NCBI GenBank assembly: GCA_029990175.1
Contig: JARKIP010000065.1
Location: forward strand, 1,554,501 to 1,618,500
Direction of reading: 5' to 3'
Length of the DNA: 64,000 nucleotides
From: Petunia secreta
Lineage: Eukaryota; Streptophyta; Magnoliopsida; Solanales; Solanaceae
The position numbers were made by a program, and so were the translations under genes. Under the pieces are notes generated by a model. It was not told where the DNA came from. It saw only the letters and a list, made by a program, of their open reading frames with translations, and made no database searches. This document shows positions 1 through 12,038 of the stretch, in pieces. The first letter of the stretch is position 1. Each line of letters begins with the position of its first letter.

Positions 1-2
1 TT

Positions 3-119
3 CCTCGATTTTTCTGGATCGCTCCTCTAGGTGCAATGAACTTTGCTGGCTATGAGCTAGCAAGGAAAGCCATGGACAAGGAGGAAAGTCACAAGCAGCT
101 TGCTCAGAAAAGTGGCTAG
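3..119 (+). CDS. Mitochondrial carrier family protein, C-terminal exon (partial)
   Basis: The only open frame entering the left edge reads through 38 codons to a TAG at 117-119. It contains the segments PRFFWIAPLGAMNFAGYELA and RKAMDKEE. These resemble the sixth transmembrane helix and C-terminal tail of plant mitochondrial carriers, which exchange metabolites across organelle inner membranes. From memory the closest match is the SAMTL-type carrier (S-adenosylmethionine carrier-like), but that assignment is not secure from 38 residues. No splice acceptor is visible, so the exon begins outside the window. It is the only cellular gene on the left, and about 1.5 kb of ordinary DNA separates it from the first retroelement. 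The frame is intact. Confidence 0.6.
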   Translation, partial: PRFFWIAPLGAMNFAGYELARKAMDKEESHKQLAQKSG

Positions 120-1613
120 CAGAACAAATATCTGCAGGAATATACCTCGACTCAGGATTTTGTTTAGAGATTGTGACATGTAAATGCTGCTGGGAAATTT
201 TGAACCTTTTCCAAGTCACAGCAGTGACTGATGCATCACATTTGAATTTGTCGAAATCCCTGCATTTTCTTGTTAGAGGCTAAACCTTCTAGTTTTTGGT
301 CTCTGAACAGCTGTAAATTGCCGTTAGCAGCATGTTCATCTTCTGCTGTAAAATCGTTTTGTAAATCTCCTGTGCAGTTTCTAACTTGGATGCTTTTAGA
401 TTTAATTTCTATATTAGGTTTCAAGAGTACTGAACAGAGGCACAATACTGAAAAAGCTTTTTGAAATTACATATATTAAACTACTGTTCAGCAGAATAGC
501 TCAATAGCCCCCAGTCACGTTATTTCACTTCTCTGTGCATCTCCTGTGAACATTTCTTTACTTGGGCATGGACCATTGTAGATAACTTCCTAAAGATTTG
601 CCAAATAAATGCCTGAACATATCATCGACTGTATTAATTTGCGAATCAGTGTTTCTTGCCAGGGTGTCTTTGTAAGGTGTTAGCTCTATTTGGTAAAGCC
701 TCATTTGACTCTCAACAAGGTAACACAATAGGATTTTGACGTGTAATTTGGGCCAATGTTTGACGTTAAGGTACTCTTTGTTACCTGTGAATTTTAAAGT
801 GTACACAAGTAGATTCGCTCATCCTTTGGTAATGTGTTATGGAGAAAATTAGGCAAGCATCGGAGAACAATTGGAATGAAAAAATAGGACCTAGTCAGCA
901 TGTCAAAGGGACTAACATCGTTTTGAGAGGATATGATCTTCCAGGTAGGGATTTGTCTTAAGAGGGTGGCAGGAAAAGAACCGGGCAAAGAGAAGAAATA
1001 GGGTGGTGTAGACTGTAGTAGTGTGTAGGTGTGAGGAGCAGGAGCTATGTGGTGTATTATAATTGCGTCAGGCTTTGATCTAATGGTAAGGTGCAGCATG
1101 CAGTTCATGGGTTCAAATCTTTCCACAGTCAAAAGGTTGGTATTTAACTCAAGAAGGTTCAAAGTTAAGTACTTTATCCATCAAATTTTGAACCGTGCGC
1201 TCTAGCATTAAAATTTCTCGTTGAACTTTCAAGTTTATGTAATACAACATGACATTTATTTGTACCTCATGTGGCTGTGAAAGACCTCAATAAATTTACA
1301 AAATTTTCACCCAATAGTGGCATTAAATATTCGTACTCCTTTTTGTGAAAATCTCCCCAAATCCCAATTATACATCTTTCTTTGTAACTGCCCTTCTTAG
1401 TGGAAAATTTCCATAAATTCCACAAAAGACCTCCAATTTTCTTTCCTTCTTATCCTCTTTGTTGATGAGTTCACTCCTCTCTGTATCTTAAAAAAAAAGT
1501 GTCAAATTATGTACTCAACAAGCTATAATTGAGCTAAGAAGAGGAGAAAAGAATGCGGGGAACAGGAGGAGTTCTGCTATGAGCTCAAAATGAAACTTTA
1601 CCATCTTTCTAAC
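120..1613. other. 3' flank of the carrier gene and intergenic DNA
   Basis: Roughly the first 350 bases are probably 3' UTR. The rest holds no convincing gene. Short open frames on both strands have no recognisable motifs and no coding-like composition. A tRNA-type Pol III promoter pair sits at 1078-1120 and is listed separately. Confidence 0.5.
1075..1200 (+). repeat. Possible SINE-like (tRNA-derived) sequence
   Basis: A box-A-like stretch (TCTAATGGTAAGGTG, about 1078-1092) is followed about 18 bases later by a box-B-like GGTTCAAATCT (1110-1120). The order and spacing fit an internal RNA polymerase III promoter of a tRNA-derived SINE. No target duplication or poly-A/T tail could be defined, so the boundaries are guesses. 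It could equally be a decayed tRNA fragment or chance. Confidence 0.3.
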
Positions 1614-1790
1614 GGTAAATACTTAAGGTACTATGGAGAGATTGAATTGTATATTCTCATTATATAACCAGCATATATATACATCAACATTAGGTTCTAA
1701 CTAAAGAAAGAATTAAAAAAAAAATATCCTAAAATCCCTACAGATTGACTACTACGTTACACTAAATACGACTACATTCATTCTCTAATA
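1614..1790 (-). repeat. Copia-1 3' LTR
   Basis: This 177-bp repeat is about 90% similar to 6342-6539 by eye. The plus-strand end that should read TG is GG at 1614, and the other end reads TA rather than CA, so both termini have drifted. It is shorter than the partner mainly because the partner has a (CA)n expansion and a few small insertions. Confidence 0.85.
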
Positions 1791-1820
1791 CTCTCCCTCA
1801 AGATGGAGCCTAGATATTAA

Positions 1821-4800
1821 TCATGGCCAACTTGTACAAAGATAATTGACCCGTGACCCATTCAATGCCTTTGTGAATAAATCTGCCAGTTGTTCTCCCG
1901 TCTTCACATAGCCAGTGGAGATTAGGTTTTCCTCAATCTTCTCGGGAATAAAATGACAATCAACCTCAATACGTTTGGTTCTTTCATGATACACCGGATT
2001 CGAGGCAATATGGAGTGCGGCTTGATTATCATACCAAAGTTTAGCTGGAACTTGATGTTTCAATGCAATTTCAGTTAAAAGATATTGTATTTCAGTTAAA
2101 AGATGTTGTATCCATATAATCTCACATGCAGACTGTGCCATAGCTCTATACTCTGATTCTGCACTGGAACGAGATACAACATTTTGTTTCTTACTTTTCC
2201 ATGATACCAGGTTTCTACCAAAGAAGACACAGTTTCCCGTAATGGACCTTCTATCAATCTTGTATCCCACCCAATTTGCATCTGCAAAACACTCAATGCG
2301 AGAATATCCGTTATCACTAGATAATATGCCAAGTCCTGGTGTTCCTTTCAAATAACATAAAATCTGTTCCAAAGTTGCTCAATGTTTGATTGTAGGTGCG
2401 GACATAAACTGACTAACTACGCTCACTGCAAAGGCAATGTCTGGACGAGTCACAATGAGATAATTTAACTTTCCAACTAATCTCCTGTATCTCTCTAAAT
2501 CATGAAAGGGATCTCCATCATCTTTCATAAGCTGCACATTAGGAACCATAGGAGTACTGCAAGGCTTGGCTGCCAACTTTCCAGTTTCTGCAAGTAGATT
2601 AAGAACATACTTTCTCTGAGACAGAAAATTCCCTTCTTACTCCTAGAGACTTCTATACCCAAGAAGTATTTCAGCTGGCCCAAGTCTTTCGTGTGAATCT
2701 TAGTCTGCAAAAAAGACTTGAGTAAAGAGATCCTCACTGAATCACTCCTTGTGATGATTATATCATCGACATATACAACAAGGAGGATAATGCCAGTTGT
2801 TGATCACCTATAAAGACTGTGTGGTCACATTTACACTTGTTCAACCCAAATTCATGAAAAAACCTTGCTAAACTTGCCAAATCAAGCTCTGGGGTTCTGC
2901 TTCAAGCCATAGAATGATTTTTTCAAACGACATACTTTCCCATCCTCCCCCTGAGCAACAAAACCAAGTTGTTGCTCCATATAGACTTCTTCTAGGAGAT
3001 CGCTATTGAAGAAAAACATTCTTAATATCCAACTGATGTAGAGGTCAGTGCTGAGAAGATACTAAGGATATAAATAAGCAGACATACGTGAGTTTGGCCA
3101 CAGGAGAAAAAGTATCTAGATAATCCACACCATATGTCTGAGCATATCCTTTAGCCACAAGTCTAGCTTTAAGTCTTGCTACAGAAACATCAGGATTATT
3201 TTGATTGTAAAGACTCATTTGCATCCCACTGCCTTATTTCCCATAGGTAAACTCACCAAATCCCAAGTGTGATTTTCATCTAAGGCATGTATCTCCTTAA
3301 ACATTGCATCACGCCAACCAGGATAACTCAAGGCCCCCTTTAATATTTTGGTGCAGATACATAATCTAGAGAGGCAACAAAAGCGCAAGATGCAGGAGAT
3401 AGATGATTATAGGAAACAAAATTAGCAATATCGTAGGTGCATTTGCAAGTACGAGTACCTTTACTAAGAGCAATAGGGATGTCAAGGTCCTTTGATAGAG
3501 TAGGTATAGTAGGATCTGATATCGAGGGATGGTTAGAGTCTTCTGATGGAGCAGGTGGAGGAGGAGCTGATTACGAAGGGACTGGTGCAGGACATGTATT
3601 ATCAGTCTTTTGTCTCCTTGAGTAAACTTGATCAATTGGTGGTTTGGCTAGCACAGATAGAGCAGGTGTTGTGGGTACACTAACTAGTTGGGGTTCAATA
3701 GAAATACTGGGAGATGTATAAGCAACATCGGTTGATTGATCTGCTAAAGCTGATAGACGAACCATTCGTCTTCCCCTCTGACTTGTAGAAATGGGAGGTG
3801 CATAAAAAAATAGTTTAGCCTCTAAGAATGCGACATCAATTGACACCAAATATATTCCAATTCAGTATAATAACACCAATACCCTTTCTGATGGCGAGAA
3901 TAGCCTAGAAAAACACATCTCAATGCCTTTGGGTCCAACTTAGTAACAAATGGTCGAACATCTCAAACATAACATGTGCTTCTAAATGCCCTAGGCTCCA
4001 CATGAAATAATGATTTATTTGGAAAGAGAAAATTATAATGTATACCACCATTAAGGACAACAGAGGGCATCTGATTGATCAGAAAACAATTCGTAGATAT
4101 CGCATTTAACCAAAACTGTTTAGGAACCTTTTTGGAAAAAAAGAGCCCGAGTTGTCTCCAATAGATGTCTATTCTCAGAAACCCCATTTTGAGCAGGTAT
4201 ATTGACACAAGACAACTGATGGAGCATCCCGTGCTGTCTCATATAGGATTGAAAAGAGGATGACATATACTCTTTATCATTGTCACTTCTTAGTATGCGC
4301 ACATTAGCATTAAATTATGTTTTGACCTCATCACCAAAGGCATAAAGTGAGTAAACACATTAGAGCAGCTCTTCATAAAGTAAATCCATGTCATCCGAGA
4401 GAAATCATCTACAAAAGTGACAAAGTATTTGTGTCCAGTTTTAGAAACAACAGAACATGGTCCCCAAACATCATAATAAACTAACTTAAAAGCGGACTCA
4501 ACTCGCTTATTAACCCCTTAGACTTAAGGAGGTACGGTGATGTTTTGCAAATTGGCATGATTCACAATCAAATGAAGCAACATTATGAAACTACGGGCAA
4601 AGTTTCTTCAACATAGGGAGAGAGGGATGTCCCACCCGGTAATGTGCTTCAAATGGAGACATGACAATAGAACAAGCAATAGGTTCAGATATCGAGTTAT
4701 CAAAGATATAAAGACCATCAGAAACATGTCCCTTACCAATAGTTTGCCGCGTCAAACGATCCTGAATCAGACAATGATCGGAAAAGAATGACCAATTTAG

Positions 4801-5215
4801 ATATGTGGTAAGTTTCCTCACAGAGATCAAATTAAATGCGAGGTTAGGTATACTTAACACAGATAACATGGTAATAGAGGATGTTAATTCAACAGTTCCA
4901 GATCCCATAATATTATAGGTTGACCCATCAGCTATGGTTACAAGAGATGGTGTTTTGTGCGATCTAAAGCTAGAAAATATATTAGGATTAGCTGACATAT
5001 GATCTATGGTACCAGAATCAATCACCTATTTATTTGAAGAGAAAATCAAACATGTTTTACCTGACTCGATAAGGGTGGTCGCTGAAGGAGATTCCTTAAG
5101 TAAATTTTAATACTCATCAATCTCATCCACTGAAACCTGAGTTCTTTGATTATGATTTCTTAATTTCCTACAGTACCACTTTATATGGCCTAGCTCATGA
5201 CAATAGTTACACTAC
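1821..5215 (-). pseudogene. Copia-1 gag-pol remnant
   Basis: Copia polyprotein fragments lie in several frames on the minus strand. A CCHC zinc knuckle (CNYCHELGHIKWYC, about 5211-5170) marks the end of gag. The protease signature (DSGT...HM) and GAG-pre-integrase (HYRVGHPS) lie at 5025-4591. An integrase core piece (NGVSENRHLLE) lies at 4302-3963. Reverse transcriptase lies at about 3340-2525, with YVDDIIIT near 2770-2745. RNase H lies at 2372-1821, with SSAESEYRAMA, WYDNQAALHIA and HFIPEKIEENL. Multiple stops and frameshifts interrupt it, most densely in integrase and reverse transcriptase. The family normally makes one polyprotein of roughly 1,300 residues. Confidence 0.85.
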
Positions 5216-5591
5216 ATTACCAAAGTCAATATTATCAAAAGTCCTGCTTCCTTCTTCATAATAATCAATCATTTTCGCTATACCAAAAATCAAATAACCA
5301 GAAACCAGCAAATCTCGACGCCAAAGTCAGATTCAAAAGGAAGAGCTTACTCCCAACTATACTGATATTTGATAGATAAGCCAATAGAGTGATAAAAGCC
5401 AAAAGAACTTCACTGGAATAAGAGAAGTCTGCACAAAGGTTTCAAGAACCAATTGGAAACTGATCGACAATGATACCACCAACAACCAGTACAAAATTTG
5501 ATCTTAAGCAGCGAACAAGAAGTAAGAATCCACCAAAACCAAATCACAATCAAACCTGAAGAAATAAACCAGAATCAATGAATAAAAAATA

Positions 5592-5807
5592 CTTCCTCTG
5601 TCCCACTTTGTTTATCATACTTTTCTTATTAGTCCATCCCAAAAAAATTATCATATTTCTAAATTTGGCAACAATTCAACTCTAAAGTTACTTTTTTGAA
5701 CACAAATATCTATGACTTATTTTAGACCACAAGTTTCAAAAGTCTTCCCTCCTTTATTAAACTTTGTGCCAAGTCAAACTACGACAAACAAATTAGGATG
5801 GAGGGAG
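5592..5807. mobile_element. Stowaway-type MITE inside copia-1
   Basis: This 216-bp insert starts CTTCCTCTGTCCCACTTTG. It ends with the near-perfect inverted copy ATTAGGATGGAGGGAG. It is flanked by TA on both sides (5590-5591 and 5808-5809). These are the hallmarks of Stowaway elements, which depend on Tc1/mariner transposases. It has no coding capacity and is younger than the copia element it interrupts. Confidence 0.8.
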
Positions 5808-5911
5808 TAACCACCAAAGGTGAGGTAACTCATTTGAAACACAAAGCAATCTAAAAACAAGGTCTTGAGGCCAGAATAACACCAGAAATATATCGGGACT
5901 AAAGAGGCGAA

Positions 5912-6257
5912 GATGGGAAATCAAGCCGGAGTTGATTCTGATGGATCACGTGCTTCCACGCACTTACCAGAAAATTCTGCCGAATTTTTTTTCCAAGCGC
6001 GTGAGTTTCACCCAGTTGGAATCTGACGACCGGATTATGGGTTTCTTCAGATCAAAGGAAGACGATTCTCCTTCAAAGATACGAAGCTGGGAAATCAAGC
6101 CGGAGTTGATTCTGATGGTTCACGTGATTCCACACACTTATTGGAATCCTGCCAGAATTTTTTTTTCCAGGCGCGTGAGTTTCACTTAGTTGGAATCCGA
6201 CCACCGGATTATGGGTTTCTTTAGATCAAAGGGAGACAGTTCTCCTTCGCTAGGTTG
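5912..6257 (-). repeat. 174-bp tandem duplication in copia-1 leader
   Basis: Two diverged copies (about 5912-6085 and 6086-6257) share GGGAAATCAAGCCGGAGTTG, TTTCCA-GCGCGTGAGTTTCAC and GATTATGGGTTTCTT blocks. The period, measured between the GGGAAATCAAG starts, is 174 bp. They lie just inside the 5' LTR, where gag should begin. Confidence 0.8.
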
Positions 6258-6341
6258 TGAGAAACAAAATACTACTTAGAAAAGACTCCGGCAACGCAGC
6301 GGCAGTAATCCGACCATAGTACAAATTAGAATCTAATACCA

Positions 6342-6539
6342 TGTAAATACTCAAGGTACTTTGGAGAGATTGAATTGTATATTCTCATTATGTAACTAAC
6401 ATATACATACATACACACACACACACATTAGCATTAGGTTCTAACTAAGGAAAGAATTTAAAAAAAAATATCCTAAGAATCCCTACAAATTGACTGCTAC
6501 GTATATTACACTAAATACGACTTCATTCATTCTCTAATA
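6342..6539 (-). repeat. Copia-1 5' LTR
   Basis: This 198-bp repeat begins TGTAAATAC on the plus strand and is adjacent to the primer-binding site at 6329-6341. A (CA)n run (about 6411-6425) distinguishes it from the other LTR. Confidence 0.85.
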
Positions 6540-6712
6540 CTAACTAACTAGCGAGTCAACTAACTACCAATATATATAAACATTTAGCTATCTACTGTAA
6601 CTAACTAACTAACCGAACTTACAGATAAAATATCAGAAGTTTCTAGAAGCTTTCATTCAACTCAACTGGTGGAGCTGGATGGAGTTAGTCTATTTACTGC
6701 TAGAGACCAATA

Positions 6713-9461
6713 CTAACTGCAATGCTCCAGCTTGCTTCTTGCATTGTCCAGCTCAACGACTTGTGATAAGCTTTTGTATCTCAACACCCGTCCAAGCTGA
6801 GCCATATGTACATTGTTTACTCCAAGTTTATTGATTAGGTACTCATGTTGCAGCCTTCCCAGAGCATCTATGAACACATCAGTCAATTGTTCTATGCTCC
6901 CTATGTGGTGTAGTTTAATCATTTCTTGCTTAACCTTTTTCTTATAAAATGACACTTTATGTCTATATGTTTTGTTCTTTCATGAAAAAATGGATTGGTT
7001 GCAATTTGAATTGCTGCTTTACTGTTACAGATCAAATCTACCTCCTTGTCTATCTTGAATCCCAGCTCAAGTATAAACCTTTTTATCCAAATTAGTTCTG
7101 AAACAGTTGTTGCCATGCTTCTATACTAAGCTTCAACTGAGGTCCTTGAGATTGTATCCTACTTCTTTGATCTTTATGAAATCAAACTATCTCCAAATTT
7201 TACCATATACCCTGACACTGACCTTCTTGTGGTTATACATGCCCCCCAATTAGAGTAACAATAACACTTTAGTTTCATATTTAGCTTTGAGAACAATAGT
7301 ATTCCTACTCCTGGTATCCCCTATTTACCTGGCCCAGTATTCTATATGTTGCTTCTAGATGAGACTTCTCTGGATCATGCACAAAGTGGCTTAGTGTTTG
7401 CATTCCAAGAGATATATCTGGTATTGTCATGGATAAGAATCTGTTTGGCCAAGCTGCCAAAAACTACTTATTTTGAAAAGTATTTTTGTCAAAAGCTTTT
7501 TTCCAATAAGTACTTTGAAAATAAAAAGCTTGTATTTGACCAACTCACTTAAGAAGTGCACTTATTTAAAAAAATAATAAATTATTTATAAAAAATACTT
7601 TTGAGTATCAAATTACGAAAATAACTGTATTAAGATTCATTTTGAGACTAACATTATGTTAACATGAAAATTTAAGTATTTTTATGAAAGACTTCAGTTT
7701 ATTATTATCTAGTTTAAATATAAAATAAAAATAAAAATATATATTGAGGTTTTTAATCAGTAAGAATGAAGTCAAATCAAAAGAGGGAAGCAGAGAACAT
7801 ATTTTATTTATATTTGAGAGACATATTGGTTAAAATAATAAAAAATAGTATGATAAATAATATTTTTAGAAAGAAGATTTTATCTTGAGAAATTAATAAA
7901 CTGCTTATGCTTCTTTTTTTTTTTTTTTAAGAAGAAGCAAAAATTTATAGCTTCTCCTTAACAACAGAAAAACTGCATCTCTTCTTCTCAAAAATACTTT
8001 TTGTTTGGCCAAACACCTCAAATTTCTTCAAATGTACTTTTTTTTAGGAAAAAAAAGTATCTTCTAATTAATACGGCTTGGTGCGACATAGTATAAATAC
8101 GGTAACCTCCCTATTAAACTTTTATATATTCTTGGATCATCCAGCAACTCATCACCTTCATTCTTCATGAGTTTATCTAAATCTACTTATATCAACTTCT
8201 GGGTCATTTCAATTGGCGTGTTAGCTGGTTTCCCTCTAGCTAGTCCTATTTCTGATTAGTTCCAATGCATATTTCTTTGAGATAATATAATTCATTCTTT
8301 TGATCTTGCAACCTCAATCCCTAGAATGTATCTTAGCTCTCCAAGATCTTTAATCTTAAAGTTTCTTTGTAAAGTCTGCTTTGCTTCCTCTATTAAGGCC
8401 TTCTTATTTTCTGTGATCAAAAGATCATCTACTTATATCAGGATTATGACTATATCATGTCCTTTTCTCCTTATTAATAGAGAGTAATTATATCTATTCT
8501 TGATGGTATCAAATGCCCTTAGACCCAGTGTAAGTTTCACGCTCCACTACCTTGATGCATGTTTGAGACCATACAATGATTTGATCAGTCTACACACCTT
8601 ATTCCCCTCCTTGCCTTTATAACATAAAGGAAATTCCATGAAGACCTCTTCAACCAAATCTTCCTAGAAAAAGGTATTATATACATCCATTTGATAAAGG
8701 AACCAGCCATATTGAGCTGCTAAGGAAATTATAATTCTCATTGTGACTATCTTGACAACAGGTGAAAAGGTCTCATAGAAGTTCACACATTCCTATGGTT
8801 ATACCTTTTAGCAACTAAGCTTGCTTTACTTCCTTCAACATCACCTATGGCTTTGTACTTTATCGATCTTATACACTCATTTGCAGCCAAAGTGTCCTCT
8901 TGTTCCTTGGCAATTTGGCTACCTCCCAAGTTCTATTTTCCTCCAATGCTTACATCTCCTGATTCATAGCTTCTATCCACTTCAGATCTTTTGCAGCTTC
9001 AGCATAAGTTCTAGGTTTAGTATATAAAGAAAATCATAACTAGTACAGTTGCTGATGAGATAAGTAGATTTATGTTTACTCTGTTTGACAGTGACATAAC
9101 CTTTCAACCAAATTGGTGGTCGACTTGCTCTATATGGCCTGTCGGTTGTTAATGTCCCAACTTTTCTCCTGATTCCATGTTACACCCTACAAAATCAGCA
9201 TCATACACTATATCACCATGGTAAACTGACATTGGATTCCATCAGTTGGTGAATTATGAAACTCCAGGACTTTAGGTTGAGATTCGTTGTCACTAGGAAC
9301 AAAGTTGTCACAAGTGGAGAAGTCCATTAACTGCTGCATGTCCTTTCCTTGCATCTTGCCTTTATAGGGAAACAAATTTTCCTAAAAAAAAAATTTCTTT
9401 GTTGACTATCACTATCTGTTTCTCAATATCATGCAACCTATATTCCTTTTGTACACTTGAG
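6713..9461 (-). pseudogene. Copia-2 pol remnant: hinge, reverse transcriptase, RNase H
   Basis: Read leftwards, 9461-8957 gives the post-integrase hinge (EYRLHDIEKQIVIVNKE). 8700-8100 gives a broken reverse transcriptase, with a decayed DDLL catalytic region near 8430 and then LDKLMKNEGDELLDDPRIY. The segment 7430-7330 continues with ISLGMQTLSHFVHDPEKS. 7116-6713 is RNase H, with NSKAAIQIATNPFFHERTKH and a C-terminal tail. Many stops and frameshifts occur, and a MITE-like insert separates 8080 from 7440. Confidence 0.75.
7440..8072. mobile_element. Probable hAT-like MITE inside copia-2
   Basis: About 630 bp of AT-rich sequence interrupts the copia-2 reverse transcriptase between LIGRLPYL and IPDISLG. 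The left side begins with GTTTGGCCAAGCTG. The right side contains TTTGTTTGGCCAAACACC in opposite orientation. AAGTACTTTT-type motifs occur near both ends. This resembles widespread non-autonomous hAT-type elements. The exact ends and an 8-bp target duplication could not be fixed, so the family call is tentative. Confidence 0.45.
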
Positions 9462-10131
9462 TGTTGACATCGAATTTTGTCCCTACTATTTTCAAAATCA
9501 ACAGTTTTCAAATTTTACACACGATTGTGTATCCACTCCTGCCTCCTGATTCATAGCTTCTATCCACTTCAGATCTTTTGCAGCTTCAGCATAAGTTCTA
9601 GGTTTAGTATATAAAGAAAATCATAACTAGTACAGTTGCTGATGAGATAAGTAGATTTATGTTTACTCTGTTTGACAGTGACATAACCTTTCAACCAAAT
9701 TGGTGGTCGACTTGCTCTATATGGCCTGTCGGTTGTTAATGTCCCAACTTTTCTCCTGATTCCATGTTACACCCTACAAAATCAGCATCATACACTATAT
9801 CACCATGGTAAACTGACATTGGATTCCATCAGTTGGTGAATTATGAAACTCCAGGACTTTAGGTTGAGATTCGTTGTCACTAGGAACAAAGTTGTCACAA
9901 GTGGAGAAGTCCATTAACTGCTGCATGTCCTTTCCTTGCATCTTGCCTTTATAGGGAAACAAATTTTCCTAAAAAAAAATTTCTTTGTTGACTATCACTA
10001 TCTGTTTCTCAATATCATGCAACCTATATTCCTTTTGTACACTTGAGTGTTGACATCGAATTTTGTCCCTACTATTTTCAAAATCAACAGTTTTCAAATT
10101 TTACACACGATTGTGTATCCACTCCTGCCTC
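8959..10131. repeat. 587-bp tandem duplication across the copia-2 / Ogre-1 junction
   Basis: Copy 1 (8959-9545) and copy 2 (9546-10131) are almost identical; a one-base difference in a poly-A run was the only change noticed. Each copy contains copia-2 hinge DNA followed by the first 84 bp of the Ogre-1 5' LTR. Both breakpoints share CTC. The duplication therefore happened after Ogre-1 inserted. Confidence 0.9.
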
Positions 10132-11700
10132 GTCCATTCTTTTCAAATTATCTTCTCATAATAGCCTGGAAATTGAGGTCATTTTTAAAAGTGTCGCCTC
10201 GAATCATAACTATTTTAACAATTTTCGCAATTACTTCTATTTTTGACAAAATTATCCAAATTGTTTTAAAATCTCAAAATTACAATTTTTATGCATTTCT
10301 CAGCCTTCCTAACATTTTAAATTAATTTCCTCATTTTTCTATATTTTTATATCTATTTTATACAATTTTATACCTATTTTATGCCTAATATACACTAGAT
10401 ATACACTACATATATATAAATACATATATATACATATTACACCTCATATTTTACACATCACCTATATTTTTACACCTAAGCGCTGACGTGGCTTCATCCT
10501 AACCCTTCATTTGACTTAATCCAACGGTTAAGAATTAAAATTCCTAATCTACCCACACAACCTCTAAACCCCTCGCCTATTCCCATTCCCTCACCTCATC
10601 CTCGATAATGACTCTCTCTCTCTCTCTCATTGGCGAAATGCCACGCCATCACTGTTGATCGATTTTTCGGTCGATTTGGGCGGCCAAAATTAGGAAAAAT
10701 AGTATCATCGTGTTCCCCTTATCATCCGCTACAAAACCCGCACACTATTTGTTTGTTCCGACGAAGGTCAAATCGACCTCTCGTCAACGGAGGTTTTCTA
10801 TCACCGGAGAAGTCTCCGGACATGGCTAATCGGAGCCTAAGTTGTTACCATTGCCAAAGGAAGGAGGGAAATCCCTCGTACAGGCATTATTGAGTCGGGT
10901 TAAAACTAATATGATTCGAACCCCAAACTGGTACCCCTCTTTATCCCTATTTTTCCTTTACTTTTAATTGTTCCTACGTGACTTTAGACCTGAATTTGCC
11001 TAGTTTGTTCAATGTTTTAGCATGCTTTATTGTGGTTTCTCGATCTATTAGGGTTAAGAATTAGTGAATGATAGCTTTTGCTCATGATGCTAATTTGAAC
11101 ACTGATACTGAGTTTAATATAATTGCGACTAGCATATTACATGATTTATGTTGATAGGTAAGCTTAAAATCCTTGTTTGTTTTGGAGTATGTTTGTCTTT
11201 GTTCGTCACAGTGTGCTTAGCCTCTCATATTACCAAAATGTATGATACCACACGATTATATGTCTGATTTTGAAATAGACAATCTGATTTGGCATGTTTA
11301 AGGTTTTTGAAAGTAACTTGGTTGAATCTCTTGATCGAAAGTACAAATGGAAGCTGGTATAACATCTCTTGAAATCTGGTAAATTATGTTCAATCTTTAA
11401 ACTTGTTAAGGGGCTGATCTTGAACCTAGACTGTGTTAAGTTTTAAGAGAGGAAATCATGTTTAGTTTAGAATTGAGTTTACCCTAAAACTAAGGGCTGA
11501 TTGATTTATTCTTGGCAAGTCCACCTAAGGGTATCTTCTAAGTTTGGAAGGAAAACTTTTCCCTGCCCTTCTGATTTTCAAACTGACTTTGTTTATGGGA
11601 AATTGATTCCCTCGGATTGATAGCATGATCTTCCCTTTCATTCTTTAAAATTTTGCCCTTTCACATTAGGATTTGAATTTTAAAAGGCCCTAGACTATGC

Positions 11701-11708
11701 TATATAAA
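11701..11708 (+). promoter_or_regulatory. TATA box of the Ogre-1 5' LTR
   Basis: TATATAAA is followed by a purine/pyrimidine-mixed leader conserved in both LTRs. The 3' LTR copy is at 24970-24977. Its central position in the LTR suits the U3/R boundary. Transcription would run rightwards into the element. Confidence 0.6.
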
Positions 11709-12038
11709 CTGGACCCCTATTGCACACAAGAGATTCCTACACTGAGACACAGAAAACACACAACTTAGGCATTAAACACCTAAAGCACACCACACACATA
11801 CACAACATCCTGCATAGAGGACAAAGGCTACAGAGCATCTTTCTGAAGCCTAAACTCTTCTTCTGGTTCTTTTTTCTGGAAAAGCAATTGCTTTTTATTT
11901 GGTTACTTTGTCCTGCTCTGCAAATCCTGATCAACTTGCATTTGTTTCTTTATTTCCTCACTGTCAAAAGGTATTCTTTCTTTCCTTTGATTGCTCACTG
12001 CATATTGTCCTCTCTGTTTTTCTATGTTTGGATGAATC

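Larger units (their letters stand above)
1614..6539 (-). mobile_element. Copia-1: complete but decayed Ty1/copia LTR retrotransposon
   Basis: Two direct repeats (1614-1790 and 6342-6539) bound the element. Both are flanked by the 5-bp duplication CTAAC (1609-1613 and 6540-6544). On the minus strand the right repeat is followed by a primer-binding site like the initiator-Met type (TGGTATTAGATTC, 6341-6329). The left repeat is preceded by a purine-rich tract (GAGGGAGAG). Zinc knuckle, protease, integrase, reverse transcriptase and RNase H remnants follow in copia order. Most of gag is missing. The leader carries a Stowaway MITE and an internal duplication. It is immobile. Confidence 0.9.
6545..9461 (-). 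mobile_element. Copia-2, 3' portion (interrupted and truncated)
   Basis: This is the 3' two-thirds of an old minus-strand copia element: hinge, reverse transcriptase and RNase H. Its integrase half lies at 48770-49186, on the far side of Ogre-1. Removing Ogre-1 and one copy of the TTGAG/TTGAC duplication rejoins the frame ...ASTGIMLG(stop)S to SVQKEYRLHDIE, a typical copia post-integrase segment. No LTR could be defined at the 3' end (6545-6700). Confidence 0.75.

Noticed and set aside
558..1162. Two minus-strand frames downstream of the carrier gene
   Set aside because: No motif and no supporting splice or promoter signals. Composition matches intergenic DNA.
10630..10893. Frame ending CYHCQRKEGNPSYRHY in the Ogre-1 LTR, suggestive of a zinc finger
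   Set aside because: Only two Cys and a His in an incomplete pattern. The frame is not conserved in the 3' LTR copy.
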